This document shows positions 41,495 through 50,700 of a stretch of 64,000 nt of DNA, one piece after another. Positions within the stretch are counted from its first letter, which is position 1. Every line of letters starts with the position of its first letter. Position numbers and translations under genes: made by a program. Source of the DNA: Rana temporaria (Eukaryota > Chordata > Amphibia > Anura > Ranidae); assembly GCF_905171775.1 (NCBI RefSeq), contig NC_053501.1, positions 16,960,254 through 17,024,253 of the forward strand, given 5' to 3'. A model generated the notes under the pieces. That model was not told where the DNA came from. It made no database searches and saw only the letters and a program-made list of their open reading frames with translations.

Positions 41495-42548
41495 CAGCTT
41501 CTAAGTACAGGTCCTCTTTAACATGGCTGCCTTTCTTGGTATCTGATCATATTGTAGTAGTGCTGAAGATTTTCACAGGCCTCAAGGTATATCCTGATCA
41601 CAAGCTGGTATGATTTGTATAGTTTAACGATGAATGCGAACCTGTTTGATTCCAGACTTTTCGTGCATTTTCTTTTATTGGAGAAGAGGTTAATGGAAGC
41701 GCACAAATATATTTACATAATAGGGAACTTCCTGCTTTCCTGCTGTCTTTGCTTGCGGCTCTCTCAGTTCTGAGTATCATACTGTTCTTAAATTGTTCCC
41801 GGTAGCTGGAGGCCTGCAGTTTTATACCGCTTTGAGGAGCTGTCAAGTGTGTGCTTAGTTATTCAGCTCTTTTGTGAAATCTCAAAAAATGAAAGATGAT
41901 AAAACGGCGCTAAGGTTGCAGGTGCCACCTATGAATTTAAACATGTCTGTTCCAATTATCTGTGTTCTGCACATCTGGGGAGGAGAGTTTCTCCTGGGTG
42001 CTTCCTTGCGGTATAAATATGTCTACATTGTGATGTACAGCAGTGTTTGTCATGGTACATAGAGCAGATCTCTGCCTTCTGTTCCCTGACCTGTACAATT
42101 ACTCTGAGAAGAAGCAGTTTTTACCAAGATCTGGGAGTCTTCAGTCTGCAGGAGTGATTGTCCACAAAACGGGACTTTACCCTACTGTGTAATGTCATCC
42201 TGAAGTATTCACTTCCATCATTTTCTTTCGTTAAACTGAAAATAGTCAATTTCATTGTGAAATCTGAAGGAAAGTTTTGTCCCTGCGCTATATTCCTTGT
42301 GGAATTGGAATGGCAGCTGTTTATACTCATGTTCAGACAGAACTTGACTGTGTGTCTGGCTGTAAAATCACCTACAGCATGGCTAAACGTTATTCTTAAC
42401 CCGCTGTCACTGGAAGTTGTCAGATCTCCATAATGAACAGATTCTGTCTGGTACGTCATGCAATGGGGCCAAGGGTTGCAATCCTGTACAACTGGGGTGT
42501 AAGTACAGATTTAGGGGCCCCGCGGCAGCCTCCCAGTTATCAATTTTC
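41495..42548. other. No recognisable feature
   Basis: Unique-looking sequence; opposing open frames around 42121-42459 have no recognisable similarity. Confidence 0.35.
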
Positions 42549-42549
42549 A

Positions 42550-42699
42550 TAACCACTTCCATACAGGGCACATTTACCCTCTTACTGCCCAGGACAATTT
42601 TCAGCTTTTACCGCTGTCTCTCTTTTAAATGACAATTGCACGCTGCAACACTGTACCCAAACTACATTTTTATTTTTTTGTTCACACAAAAGATGGTAT
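42550..42699 (+). mobile_element. Left end of TTAACCACTT-family element
   Basis: ATAACCACTTCCATACAGGG, AATTTTCAGC, GACAATTGCACG and AACTACATTTTTAT match the left part of 37080-38347. It stops at GATGGTATT where another family member begins at TTAA 42700. Confidence 0.7.
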
Positions 42700-42813
42700 T
42701 TAACCACTTGTTTACTGGGCACATATACCCCCTTCCTGCCCAGGCGAAATTTCAGCTTACGGAACTGCGTCGCTTTAACTGACATTTCCGCGGTCGTGCG
42801 GCGTGGTTCCTAA

Positions 42814-43235
42814 GGCCCCGTACACACGACCGAACATGTCCGCTGAAACTGGTCCGTGGACCAGTTTCCGCAGACAGGTTTCCTGGCCTAGCGGACAGGT
42901 TTCCAGCGGACAAAAGTTTCTTGGCATGCTAAGAAACTTGTCCGTCGGACATGTCCGATGGTTGGTACGACTCATCGGACATGTCCGCTGGTTATGACGT
43001 ATAACCAGCGGCCCGAAATCCCACGCATGCGTCAAATTGATTAGACGCATGCGTGGAAGCATTGAACTTCCGTGTTGGAGAACGTCGATGTCTTCTACGT
43101 CACCGCGTTCTCTGTTTGCCGGGATTTTGGTCTGATGGTGTGTACACACAGACCAAAAGCTCCCAGCAGACATGTCCGATGAAAACGGTCCGCGGACCGT
43201 TTTCATCGGACATGTCTCCTCGTGTGTACAAGGCC
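42814..43235. mobile_element. PIF/Harbinger-type MITE, 422 bp
   Basis: Flanked by TAA at 42811-42813 and 43236-43238. Ends GGCCCCGTACACACGA and TCGTGTGTACAAGGCC. Contains several large hairpins: AAACTGGTCC/GGACCAGTTT, ACGCATGCGTC...GACGCATGCGT and GAAAACGGTCCGCGGACCGT. The host TTAA element continues on both sides, so the insertion is secondary. A relative is at 54264-54669. Confidence 0.92.
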
Positions 43236-43278
43236 TAAAACAATATTGACGTCCTTTATTCCCCACAAATAGAGCTTT

Positions 43279-43293
43279 CTTTTGGTGGTATTT
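43279..43293. repeat. Left target-site duplication of the L1
   Basis: CTTTTGGTGGTATTT, repeated exactly at 50084-50098. It lies next to the A tail of the minus-strand L1 (plus-strand T run 43294-43300). Confidence 0.92.
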
Positions 43294-44247
43294 TTTTTTT
43301 GTATAATCAGTATTTATTGAAAAATTAAAAGGGAGACAGAAACATAAAAGGGAGGAGGGGGAAGAGCGTATAGACCAAATGTCAGATACACCCAACAGGT
43401 TATTATTACATAAAGATCTGGCCACGCAGGGCCGCTAAACATTGGAGCCATGTATCAATCAATGCACATTGTGTGAGCAGGTATGGGCCGCCAGTGTCAG
43501 ACTCAAACTCAGCCATGGGGGGCCGGTCCAGCAGCCAACACCCTAAGGTCGTCCGCGGCCGGCCCGGCCCCCCTCTGCAACATGTAGGCCACACGGGCCA
43601 CGATCAAAGATGTTGTGGGAACGAGCATCTAAGGTGTGATATCCCAGAGGGGGAGGAGCAGAACTCCCCGCCGGACCCCCCAAGCCCGGATATGAGCCAG
43701 GAGGGAGGTCCGCGTGAGAGCCCCACCAACCCAGGCGAGCCGTAGGGCTCAAAACCGAACCAGAAGCCCACATCCGGAGCGGAGGGGGGGGGGTACTGAG
43801 ACCTCCAACTGACCACCCACCACCCCCAAGTGAGCTCCAGGTCAGGGCCAGGAGTCGGCAAGGGCCCCCAGGCGGGCTATGGGGCACACCAAGGTCTAGC
43901 AATTTGCTCGAACTAGTCCATCACCACACTCAACATTCTCAAGGAGTGACATTCCATCACTGGTCACAAGCTGTATCAACAAAAAAGGGGGGGGTCGGAC
44001 TTCTGGGAGGGGAAAGGGTGAGAGGGAGATAAGGGTCTGGGAAGAAGAAGGAGCACAGGTAAGACATGTAGGGAGAAAGGGGGGGAAAGGGGAAGAGGGG
44101 GGGGAAGAGAAAAAAGAAAGAAAAAGGGGGGGGGGGAGGATTAGAGAAAGGAAAAGTGCGTACCTTGTCAGTAAGAGTAAAACCTGTCCGCTTCCACACC
44201 GTGCGCCCCACTCCAACAACAAACATCAGTGCCGGACGGCCATCTCT
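43294..44247 (-). other. L1 3' untranslated region with polypyrimidine tract
   Basis: Between the ORF2 stop and the A tail. The plus strand is extremely G/A-rich at 43980-44155 (GAGGGGGGGGAAGAG and similar), so the L1 transcript carries a C/U-rich tract there, the opposite strand bias to the G-rich tract in mammalian L1 3' UTRs. AATAAA lies about 12 nt before the A tail. Confidence 0.8.
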
Positions 44248-47200
44248 TTAACCAAGTGCTGGTGGGTCCAGTTGCTCCCCAGCAAGAGCTTGCAGCCTGC
44301 GAGTCTTAAGGGAGGGCTCCGCCAGTTCCAGCAAAGCCACGTCTAGGCTAGAGGGGACAAAAACAGGGTCCGAGACATAGTCTGTCCACGGTGCCCACAC
44401 GGTCATATGTCGATCCTGTCGGTCGCGACAGGTCGCCACCCATCTCTCAGCCTCTCCAATGTCACTTACCGCCCGTATCCAATCCTCACGACCAGGTACT
44501 CTAGTCTGCCTCCAGTACACCGGAAGCAGCCTCCTGGCCGCATTGAGTAAGTGTGGAATTACACTTTTCTTATAGTGACTAAGAGGAATTGTTGGGACAT
44601 GGAGAAGGAAGTGCACCGGAGAGAAGGGTATGTCAACCCCGGTGATCGTCAGTATCTGGTCTCTAACGTCCGCCCAGAAGGGCTCAATCAGAGGGCAGCT
44701 CCACCATATGTGGATGAGTGTGCCCCTGTGCCCGCACCCACGCCAACACAGCCCGGACTCAGTTGGGTAAATACACGCTAAGTCCGCCGGCACCCGGTAC
44801 CAGCGAGACAATAGTTTAAAATTTGTCTCTTGTGTTTTAGAGTCCACAGAGGAAGAATGAGTGAGGCGGTATAGATGGGTCAGTTGTGCGTCCGTAAGGG
44901 CCTGATCCAAATCTCTCTCCCATTTCCGTATGTAGGCGGGCACGGGCAAAGGGGCAGCAGACCCCAGCAAACGGTAGAGTTCAGACACCAAATGTGGGGT
45001 AGGCTCATCAGCAATGAACAGACCCTCAAACGGGGTGACAGAAGAGGGATCTCTTATCCTGTGACCCTGTTTTTCAAAAAAGTGGTGTAGTTGCCTGTAC
45101 CGCCAGAAGTTCATCCGTGGCCCCTGTCTTCCCGTCGGAAGGGTCTCGTAATCCAGAAGCTTACCATCTTTCATGAGGTTCCCGCAGCTGGCGTTCCCAT
45201 CCTCCACCCATGGCCCAAAAAAGGCCATTTGTTCCCCCGGAGGAAACCAAAGGAAGCCACCCAATGGGGCCAGCGGCGACACAGGGGGAGACAATTTAAG
45301 CGAAGCATTTAATCTATCCCAGAGCGCGAGCACATGGGATGTCAATGGGGAGGTTGTCTCTGATAGGCCCCTGTGTTCCCGCTGTAACCACGGTGCGTAC
45401 GATAGGTTCCGCCCCGCAAGGCACTTCTCTAGGGATACCCAGAGCTTCGATTGAGAGTGGAAACGCCAGTTCAGTATCCTTTGGAGAGCGACTGCCCTAT
45501 AATACCGTCTAATGTCAGGAAGTCCCAGCCCACCCTCTGTCTTAGAGCGCTTTAACGTCTTGAGAGCTATTCGGGGCTTACGCGCGCTCCAGATAAATTC
45601 AGTCAGCATGCTAGAGAGGCGATCAAAGAACAGTCTAGGCAATCTAATCGGGAGCATTTGGAAATAGAAAAGGATACGCGGTAGAATGTTCATCTTCACC
45701 ACGTTCACCCGGCCAAACCAGGTGAAGGCAGTGCGAGTCCACTTAGTGAGATCATCTTTAATCGCAGCTAACAAAGGGGGGAAGTTTGTCTTGTATAAGG
45801 CTTCGTACCTATCCGTGAGTCGTACTCCCAGGTAGCGTAAGGAGGTGTTGGCCCACGAGAAGGGAAAGGCAGCCTTGAGTCTGTTTGTTAAGTCTGGGGT
45901 CAGGTTAATGGGGAGGATCTCCGATTTGTCAAAATTTATTTTGAAATTGGATAGGGTGCCAAAGTGGTTAAGTTCCCTCAACAGGACCGGCAGCGAGAGC
46001 AGCGGGTTCGCGAGATGGAAAAGGACATCATCAGCGTAAGCCGAGAGTTTATGTTCCGTATTCCCAACCCGCAAGCCCCTAATATTACCATTAGCCCGAA
46101 CTGTACGGAGCAGGGGCTCCAGTACCAGAGCAAAAAGGAGGGGCGAAAGTGGGCACCCCTGCCTCGTGCCGTTCCTGATGGGAAAGCGGGAGGAGAGGGT
46201 ACCATTCACCTTCACCTGTGCACATGGATCGGAGTACAGAGCCAGGACGGACGCCAACATACGGGGGCCCAAGCCCAAGTGTTTAAGTACCTCATGCAGG
46301 TACAAGAAGTCCACCCGGTCAAATGCCTTTTCGGCATCGGTGGAGATGATTAGGTAGGGCTGGGGGTCCGCACAAGAGCGGGCCCAGTGAATGAGCTGGA
46401 CCGCCCGTATGGAGTTGTCCCGCGCCTCCCTGCCTGGGATGAAGCCTGTCTGATCAAGGTGCACAAGTCCAGGCAACAGATGTTTGAGCCTATTGGCCAA
46501 TATTTTCGCTAGGATCTTCACATCTAAGTTAAGAAGCGAGATAGGGCGGTAACTCTGTGGGGCGGCGGGATCCTTACCCTCCTTCGGGATCACGGTAATG
46601 TGGGCTAGTAAAGCTTCCGACGGAATTGCCGTACCCCCCGCTATAGAATTAAAGTAGCGTAGTAGTGGGTTTTCCAGGTGGGAGAGAAAGGTCGCAAAGT
46701 ATGCCTTGGTAAACCCGTCTGGGCCCGGGCTCTTCCCAGCGGGTAGAGACCCAATCGTCGATCTGAGTTCTGTCAGGGTGATTGGTTGTTCCAAAGCTGA
46801 GGACTGGTCGTCCGTGAGCGAGGGGAATGCCGACGAGGCCAGGTAATCACGAATCTCCTGACATTTCGCGGCCCGCGCTGGGGAGGAGAGATCAGGGTTC
46901 AAATCATACAAAGCGGCGTAGTACTCCCGGAAGCCCGCTGCGATTTTAGAGGACAGCACCGTCGGTGCCCCTGAAGGGGAATTTAATTTGTGAACATGCA
47001 TCTGCGCCGTTCGTGTCCGGAGCGCCCGTGCTAGCATGCGACCGCACTTGTTCCCATGCTCGTAGAACCTATGGGACATGTGGCGGAAACGTTTGTGTGT
47101 CTGCCTGTCCAGAAGCCGCAGGAACAACTCCCGCAGTTCCGTCAGGGTACGCAGTGCCTCTGGGCCCCCTGTCGTTTTATGGTCGAGTTCAGCTTTCTGG

Positions 47201-48234
47201 AGGGCGGTGTACACCCTGTGAAAATCCGCCATGCGTTCTCGCTTCAGACGGGAGCCTTGAGAAATCAATGCCCCCCTGATCACGGCCTTATGGGCCTCCC
47301 ACAACGTGCCCTCACTCACGTCAGCTGTGGAATTCTCGGAAAAATAGTGGGACAGAGTGTCTGCGATTTCTCCCACCACCCCCGCGTCGTCTAATAGGTT
47401 GTCATTCAGTCGCCATGTCCAGGATCGACGTGAGCCGGAGGGTAAAGCAAAGACCGCCGACACCGGCGCATGGTCCGAAATGGTGATCTGTCCTATGGAG
47501 GCAGATCTCAAAAGCTCCAGGGAGTTCCGGTCCACATACAGGTGATCTATGCGGGTGTAAACGTCATGTACCTTAGAATAGTAGCTAAAATCGCGGTCAG
47601 ACGGGTGTAGTGTTCGCCAGCTATCCGTCAGGAGGAGGGACTGGAGGGATTTACGGAAGTGTTTAAGGAACGCGTAGGAGTGTGTGGGTCTAGCATGAGA
47701 AGTGTCAAGTAAGGGGTCAGGGCTGACATTGAAGTCTCCCCCCAGGATCAGGGAGCCCTCTCTAAACTCGCCCAAACGTTCCAACATAGTGTCGAGGAAC
47801 CCCAGCTGATTAACATTAGGGGCATAGATAGATGCGAACGTGTAGGTGTGCCCTGCCAGGGAGCCCTTCAGAAATACGTAGCGGCCTAGGGGGTCTATTC
47901 GGGTGTCAGTGGGTTGAAAGGGGCATGACCTGTGTATAGCTATTGCGGTACCCCTGGATTTAGGGGTTGGAGATGTACTAATAAACCACTGGCTAAAGAG
48001 GTGTTTAGGGAGCCTGGGTAGCGACTGAGGCGTAAAGTGGGTCTCTTGTAGGAAGACCACCTGCGTTTTGAGCCTCTTCAACTCCCACCAGAGCTTACTG
48101 CGCTTGTGGGGGGAGCATAAGCCTCTAACATTGTAAGAGCTTACCTGTAGGGTGGCCATAGGTGTGTCCGGAGAGGATGGAGTCGCTGACAGATACGGGG
48201 CGCACGGTGTGGAAGGCGGAGCAGCAAGACGCAC
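44248..48234 (-). CDS. L1 ORF2 protein: endonuclease and reverse transcriptase
   Basis: The 1328-residue protein would nick target DNA and reverse-transcribe the element RNA at the nick (target-primed reverse transcription). Residues 27-265 form an APE-type endonuclease: YNVRG 34-38, QETH 63-66 (metal-binding Glu), GGDFN 165-169, RIDH 228-231 and SDH 253-255 (catalytic His), all present. The reverse transcriptase spans about 490-760: SPGPDGF 503-509, SYRPISLLN 561-569, DAEKAFDRV 633-641 (catalytic Asp), RQGCPLSPLL 691-700 and YADD 733-736. A Cys-His motif Cx3Cx7Hx4C lies at 1163-1180. Length is typical of L1 (about 1200-1300). The start is uncertain: Met26 (48159) directly precedes the endonuclease fold and fits family starts better than Met1. 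No disabling change seen; L1 clade is clear, subfamily unknown. Confidence 0.95.
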   Translation of the reverse strand: MRLAAPPSTPCAPYLSATPSSPDTPMATLQVSSYNVRGLCSPHKRSKLWWELKRLKTQVVFLQETHFTPQSLPRLPKHLFSQWFISTSPTPKSRGTAIAIHRSCPFQPTDTRIDPLGRYVFLKGSLAGHTYTFASIYAPNVNQLGFLDTMLERLGEFREGSLILGGDFNVSPDPLLDTSHARPTHSYAFLKHFRKSLQSLLLTDSWRTLHPSDRDFSYYSKVHDVYTRIDHLYVDRNSLELLRSASIGQITISDHAPVSAVFALPSGSRRSWTWRLNDNLLDDAGVVGEIADTLSHYFSENSTADVSEGTLWEAHKAVIRGALISQGSRLKRERMADFHRVYTALQKAELDHKTTGGPEALRTLTELRELFLRLLDRQTHKRFRHMSHRFYEHGNKCGRMLARALRTRTAQMHVHKLNSPSGAPTVLSSKIAAGFREYYAALYDLNPDLSSPARAAKCQEIRDYLASSAFPSLTDDQSSALEQPITLTELRSTIGSLPAGKSPGPDGFTKAYFATFLSHLENPLLRYFNSIAGGTAIPSEALLAHITVIPKEGKDPAAPQSYRPISLLNLDVKILAKILANRLKHLLPGLVHLDQTGFIPGREARDNSIRAVQLIHWARSCADPQPYLIISTDAEKAFDRVDFLYLHEVLKHLGLGPRMLASVLALYSDPCAQVKVNGTLSSRFPIRNGTRQGCPLSPLLFALVLEPLLRTVRANGNIRGLRVGNTEHKLSAYADDVLFHLANPLLSLPVLLRELNHFGTLSNFKINFDKSEILPINLTPDLTNRLKAAFPFSWANTSLRYLGVRLTDRYEALYKTNFPPLLAAIKDDLTKWTRTAFTWFGRVNVVKMNILPRILFYFQMLPIRLPRLFFDRLSSMLTEFIWSARKPRIALKTLKRSKTEGGLGLPDIRRYYRAVALQRILNWRFHSQSKLWVSLEKCLAGRNLSYAPWLQREHRGLSETTSPLTSHVLALWDRLNASLKLSPPVSPLAPLGGFLWFPPGEQMAFFGPWVEDGNASCGNLMKDGKLLDYETLPTGRQGPRMNFWRYRQLHHFFEKQGHRIRDPSSVTPFEGLFIADEPTPHLVSELYRLLGSAAPLPVPAYIRKWERDLDQALTDAQLTHLYRLTHSSSVDSKTQETNFKLLSRWYRVPADLACIYPTESGLCWRGCGHRGTLIHIWWSCPLIEPFWADVRDQILTITGVDIPFSPVHFLLHVPTIPLSHYKKSVIPHLLNAARRLLPVYWRQTRVPGREDWIRAVSDIGEAERWVATCRDRQDRHMTVWAPWTDYVSDPVFVPSSLDVALLELAEPSLKTRRLQALAGEQLDPPALG

Positions 48235-48780
48235 CTAGGAGAGAGAGGAGTAGGAGAAGGGCAAGGGGAGGAGAGGAGGAAAAGGGAGAAAAGGACAGAT
48301 GAAAGGGTGGGAGAAGTGGAGACAAAATGACATGCATCAATAGTCAGGAAATGCATAATAAACACGGCAAAAAACAGTGAAAAATATATATGAAAAATAA
48401 AAATAAAGGGGAGAGGGGGGGAAAGGTCGAGACCAAACAGTCTAGCCAATTTACTATGGACCCTGTTCGGGACCCCGATCCTTAGCGGAGGGGGGGCCCG
48501 GACCCTAGTCCAAGATCCCAAAGGGGATCAGTACCCAAAAAAACAAAAAAGGGTAGCCTACTGGGGGAACGTGGCTAACACAACAAGAGGGAAAGGAGGG
48601 GGCATCCGCCACCGGCCACCGCACCAGGCGTGGAGCGGTGTGTATGGGAGGAAAGGGAGCTAAAAGTCTAAGGTGGCAGTCCCAAGGGGTATAGGTAACA
48701 GGGAGTCCAAACAGTTGGGAATGGGCACATCGGTATAGGAATCATCAAGCATCTCCGGCCGGAGATGAAGTAAAGGAGGA
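48235..48780 (-). other. L1 inter-ORF region
   Basis: 546 nt between the ORF1 stop and the first ORF2 ATG, in a different frame from ORF1. It is much longer than the spacer of mammalian L1s. The plus strand is again purine-rich at 48236-48320, and GTAAGCTCTTACAATG precedes the ORF2 fold on the minus strand. ORF2 translation therefore needs reinitiation, internal entry or splicing; the sequence does not show which. Confidence 0.7.
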
Positions 48781-49983
48781 TCAGTCTCCGACTGGAGCAG
48801 GCCCTTGCGAGGACTCGGAAAGGCGTTGACTCCGTCTCCGTCTGCGGTTCCTGCGTTTAGCCGTTTGCCAGGGGCCCGAAGGCGGGAGAGCGAGGTTAGG
48901 GACCTCCGACGACGTCCGCCAGTCCGGGAAGTCCACCGGGTCCAGGTCAAGAGACGAAAGGAATTGTGGCAAATCATCCTTTGTGCGTAGAGTCACAGTT
49001 CTGCCATCTTTGGTAGCCTGAAGATAGAAGGGAAAACCCCAGCGGTATGTCAGGCCTGCGTCTTGTAAGGCCGCCAAAAGGGGTCGCAGCAGCCTTCTCT
49101 GCATAACGGTGCGCCTTGAGATGTCCTGGTAAAATGTCAGACGGGCACCATCAAAATCATAGTGGGTTTTACCTCTCATCTTCTGCATTATACGGTCCTT
49201 AAGTGTGTATTTATGGAGTTTGCAGATGACATCACGCGGGTTGTTCACGTCTTGCGACGGTGGTTTAAGTGCTCTATGTGCGCGGTCAATCTCCACCACA
49301 GCCGTAGCAGGCAGGCCTAAAATGTCCTTAAATATGTCTTCCAATGTAGGGGTTATATCCCTTGCTCCGGTCGCTTCAGGCAAGCCCCTTATCCTGATAT
49401 TCGCCCTTCGGCTGCGGTTCTCCATGTCATCTAAATGACATAGCAAGGCCTCAATTTGATGGCTCTGAGCCGAACATTTCTCCTGTAGCTGCGAGATGAC
49501 CGGGAGCACATCTTCCAGCTTCTGCTCCAGGGCTTCTACCCTATTGCCCAGATGGGTAGTGTCCGTTTTTAATTGGGCCACATCTTCTTTTAGGGCCTTC
49601 TCAACCCGGTCTGCAAAGCGCTCTAGGTCCGCTTTGGTGGGGAGGGCCCAAATATGGCGTCTGATGTCTGCGTCCTCCAGGGGGTCAGGCTCCTCAGAGA
49701 GGCCCAGAAGAGAGGAGGGCGAGTGCGGGGAGATCGGGGCCGTCAGGTCACTCACCAGCGACGGAGTAGGCCCTGGGGAGCTCGGTTGCAGCTGGGATCG
49801 GGTCGTCGGGGCCTGCGAGGCTGGGGCAGCGCTCTGTGATCTCCCGGCCGGCGCCATCTTGAATGCCTCGCGGCCGCCTCTGGTCGGCTCCACGAGGAAG
49901 GAATCGAGCTGTCCCTGTCTCGAGCCGCCTCCCCGGGGGGTCTGCGGGGGTGCCCGGTTCTTCTGCGACATGTCAGGGGACAA
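48781..49983 (-). CDS. L1 ORF1 protein: RNA-binding chaperone
   Basis: The 400-residue protein would bind the L1 RNA as a trimer and form the ribonucleoprotein. Residues 1-105 are low-complexity, rich in Ser, Pro and Ala. Residues about 115-192 are a coiled coil with heptad-like spacing (ALKEDVAQLKTDTTHLGNRV, then EALEQKLEDVLPVISQLQEK). RANIRIRGLPE at 193-203 begins the RRM-like domain, which includes VVEIDRAHRAL 229-239 and RDVICKLHKYTLKDRIM 250-266. The C-terminal domain covers about 272-345 (TFYQDISRRT, RWGFPFYL). The tail is strongly basic (AKRRNRRRRRSQR 375-387), an unusual addition. The order is that of the L1 Transposase_22 family. A second Met at residue 5 is an alternative start. Neighbours: 5' UTR of only 100 nt; ORF2 follows 546 nt later. 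Confidence 0.93.
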   Translation of the reverse strand: MSPDMSQKNRAPPQTPRGGGSRQGQLDSFLVEPTRGGREAFKMAPAGRSQSAAPASQAPTTRSQLQPSSPGPTPSLVSDLTAPISPHSPSSLLGLSEEPDPLEDADIRRHIWALPTKADLERFADRVEKALKEDVAQLKTDTTHLGNRVEALEQKLEDVLPVISQLQEKCSAQSHQIEALLCHLDDMENRSRRANIRIRGLPEATGARDITPTLEDIFKDILGLPATAVVEIDRAHRALKPPSQDVNNPRDVICKLHKYTLKDRIMQKMRGKTHYDFDGARLTFYQDISRRTVMQRRLLRPLLAALQDAGLTYRWGFPFYLQATKDGRTVTLRTKDDLPQFLSSLDLDPVDFPDWRTSSEVPNLALPPSGPWQTAKRRNRRRRRSQRLSESSQGPAPVGD

Positions 49984-50083
49984 ACGGCAGGCAATCCTCC
50001 CTTGTAGCTCAGGTTAGGTGCGGCGGTGGATCGGAGCGGCAGACACACGCGTCCTCACTCCTCCATAGCCAGGACACGCCCCC
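49984..50083 (-). promoter_or_regulatory. L1 5' untranslated region, likely internal promoter
   Basis: A 100-nt leader beginning with a G-run, GC-rich and directly bordered by the target-site duplication. L1 elements carry their promoter inside the 5' UTR, so this short region should hold it. The G-run start suggests the element is complete and not 5' truncated. No specific factor site is identified. Confidence 0.5.
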
Positions 50084-50098
50084 CTTTTGGTGGTATTT
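50084..50098. repeat. Right target-site duplication of the L1
   Basis: CTTTTGGTGGTATTT, identical to 43279-43293; then the host TTAA element resumes with GATCACCTC. Confidence 0.92.
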
Positions 50099-50700
50099 GA
50101 TCACCTCTGCGGTTTTAATTTGTTGCGCTATAAACAAAAAAAGAACGTAAATTTAAAAAAAAAAAAAAAAACTTTTTTACTTTTTGCAATAATAAATATC
50201 CCAATTTTATTTAAATTTTTTTTAAACTTTTTTTTCTCAGTTTAGGCCGATACGTATTCTACGTATTTTTGTTTAAAAAAAAAATCACAATAAGCGACTG
50301 GTTTGCGCAAAAGTTATAGCGCCTACAAAATAGGGGACAGAATTATGATTTTTTTTTTTATATAAATTTTTGTTTACTAGTAATGGTGGCAATCTGCGAT
50401 TTTTATTGGGACTGCGACATTATAGCGGACACATCGGACACTTTTGGCACCATTCACATTTATACAGCGACCAGTGCTATAAATATGCACTGGTTACTGT
50501 ATAAATATGTGACTGGAAGGGAAGAGGTTAACACTAGGGGGCGAGGAAGGGGTTAAATGTGTGCTCTGCATAGTGTTTCTAAATGTGGAGGGAGGAGACT
50601 GACTGGGGGAGGTGACTGATCTGTGTCCCTATGTACAAGAGACACAGCATCGGTCTCCTCTCCCTGACAGGACGTGGATCTGTGTGTTTACACACACAGA

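Larger units (their letters stand above)
43294..50083 (-). mobile_element. Full-length L1-type retrotransposon, 6.79 kb, intact ORFs
   Basis: A non-LTR retrotransposon read on the minus strand: about 100-nt 5' UTR (49984-50083) starting with a G run (GGGGGGCGTGTCC), ORF1, 546-nt inter-ORF spacer, ORF2, about 950-nt 3' UTR, AATAAA (plus-strand 43313-43318), then an A tail. Exact 15-bp target-site duplications flank it. The pre-insertion site is known, because the host TTAA element has TTTTGGTGGTATTTGAT uninterrupted at about 52532. No frameshift or stop in either ORF. A young and possibly active insertion. Confidence 0.95.
42700..50700 (+). mobile_element. TTAACCACTT-family element split by two insertions
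   Basis: Starts TTAACCACTTGTTTACTGGG at 42700, passes CGCTTTAACTGACATTTCC and GTCGTGCGGCGTGGTTCC, is split by 42814-43235, continues with GACGTCCTTTATTCCCCACA and CTTTCTTTTGGTGGTATTT, is split by the L1 at 43294-50083, and resumes with GATCACCTCTGCGGTTTTAA, TTTAGGCCGATACGTATTC, GACTGCGACATTATAGCGGA and GTTAACACTAGGGGGCG. It fades near 50700 without the expected AAGTGGTTAA end. Confidence 0.8.

Noticed and set aside
44551..47545. Plus-strand open frames across the L1
   Set aside because: Antisense shadows of ORF2.
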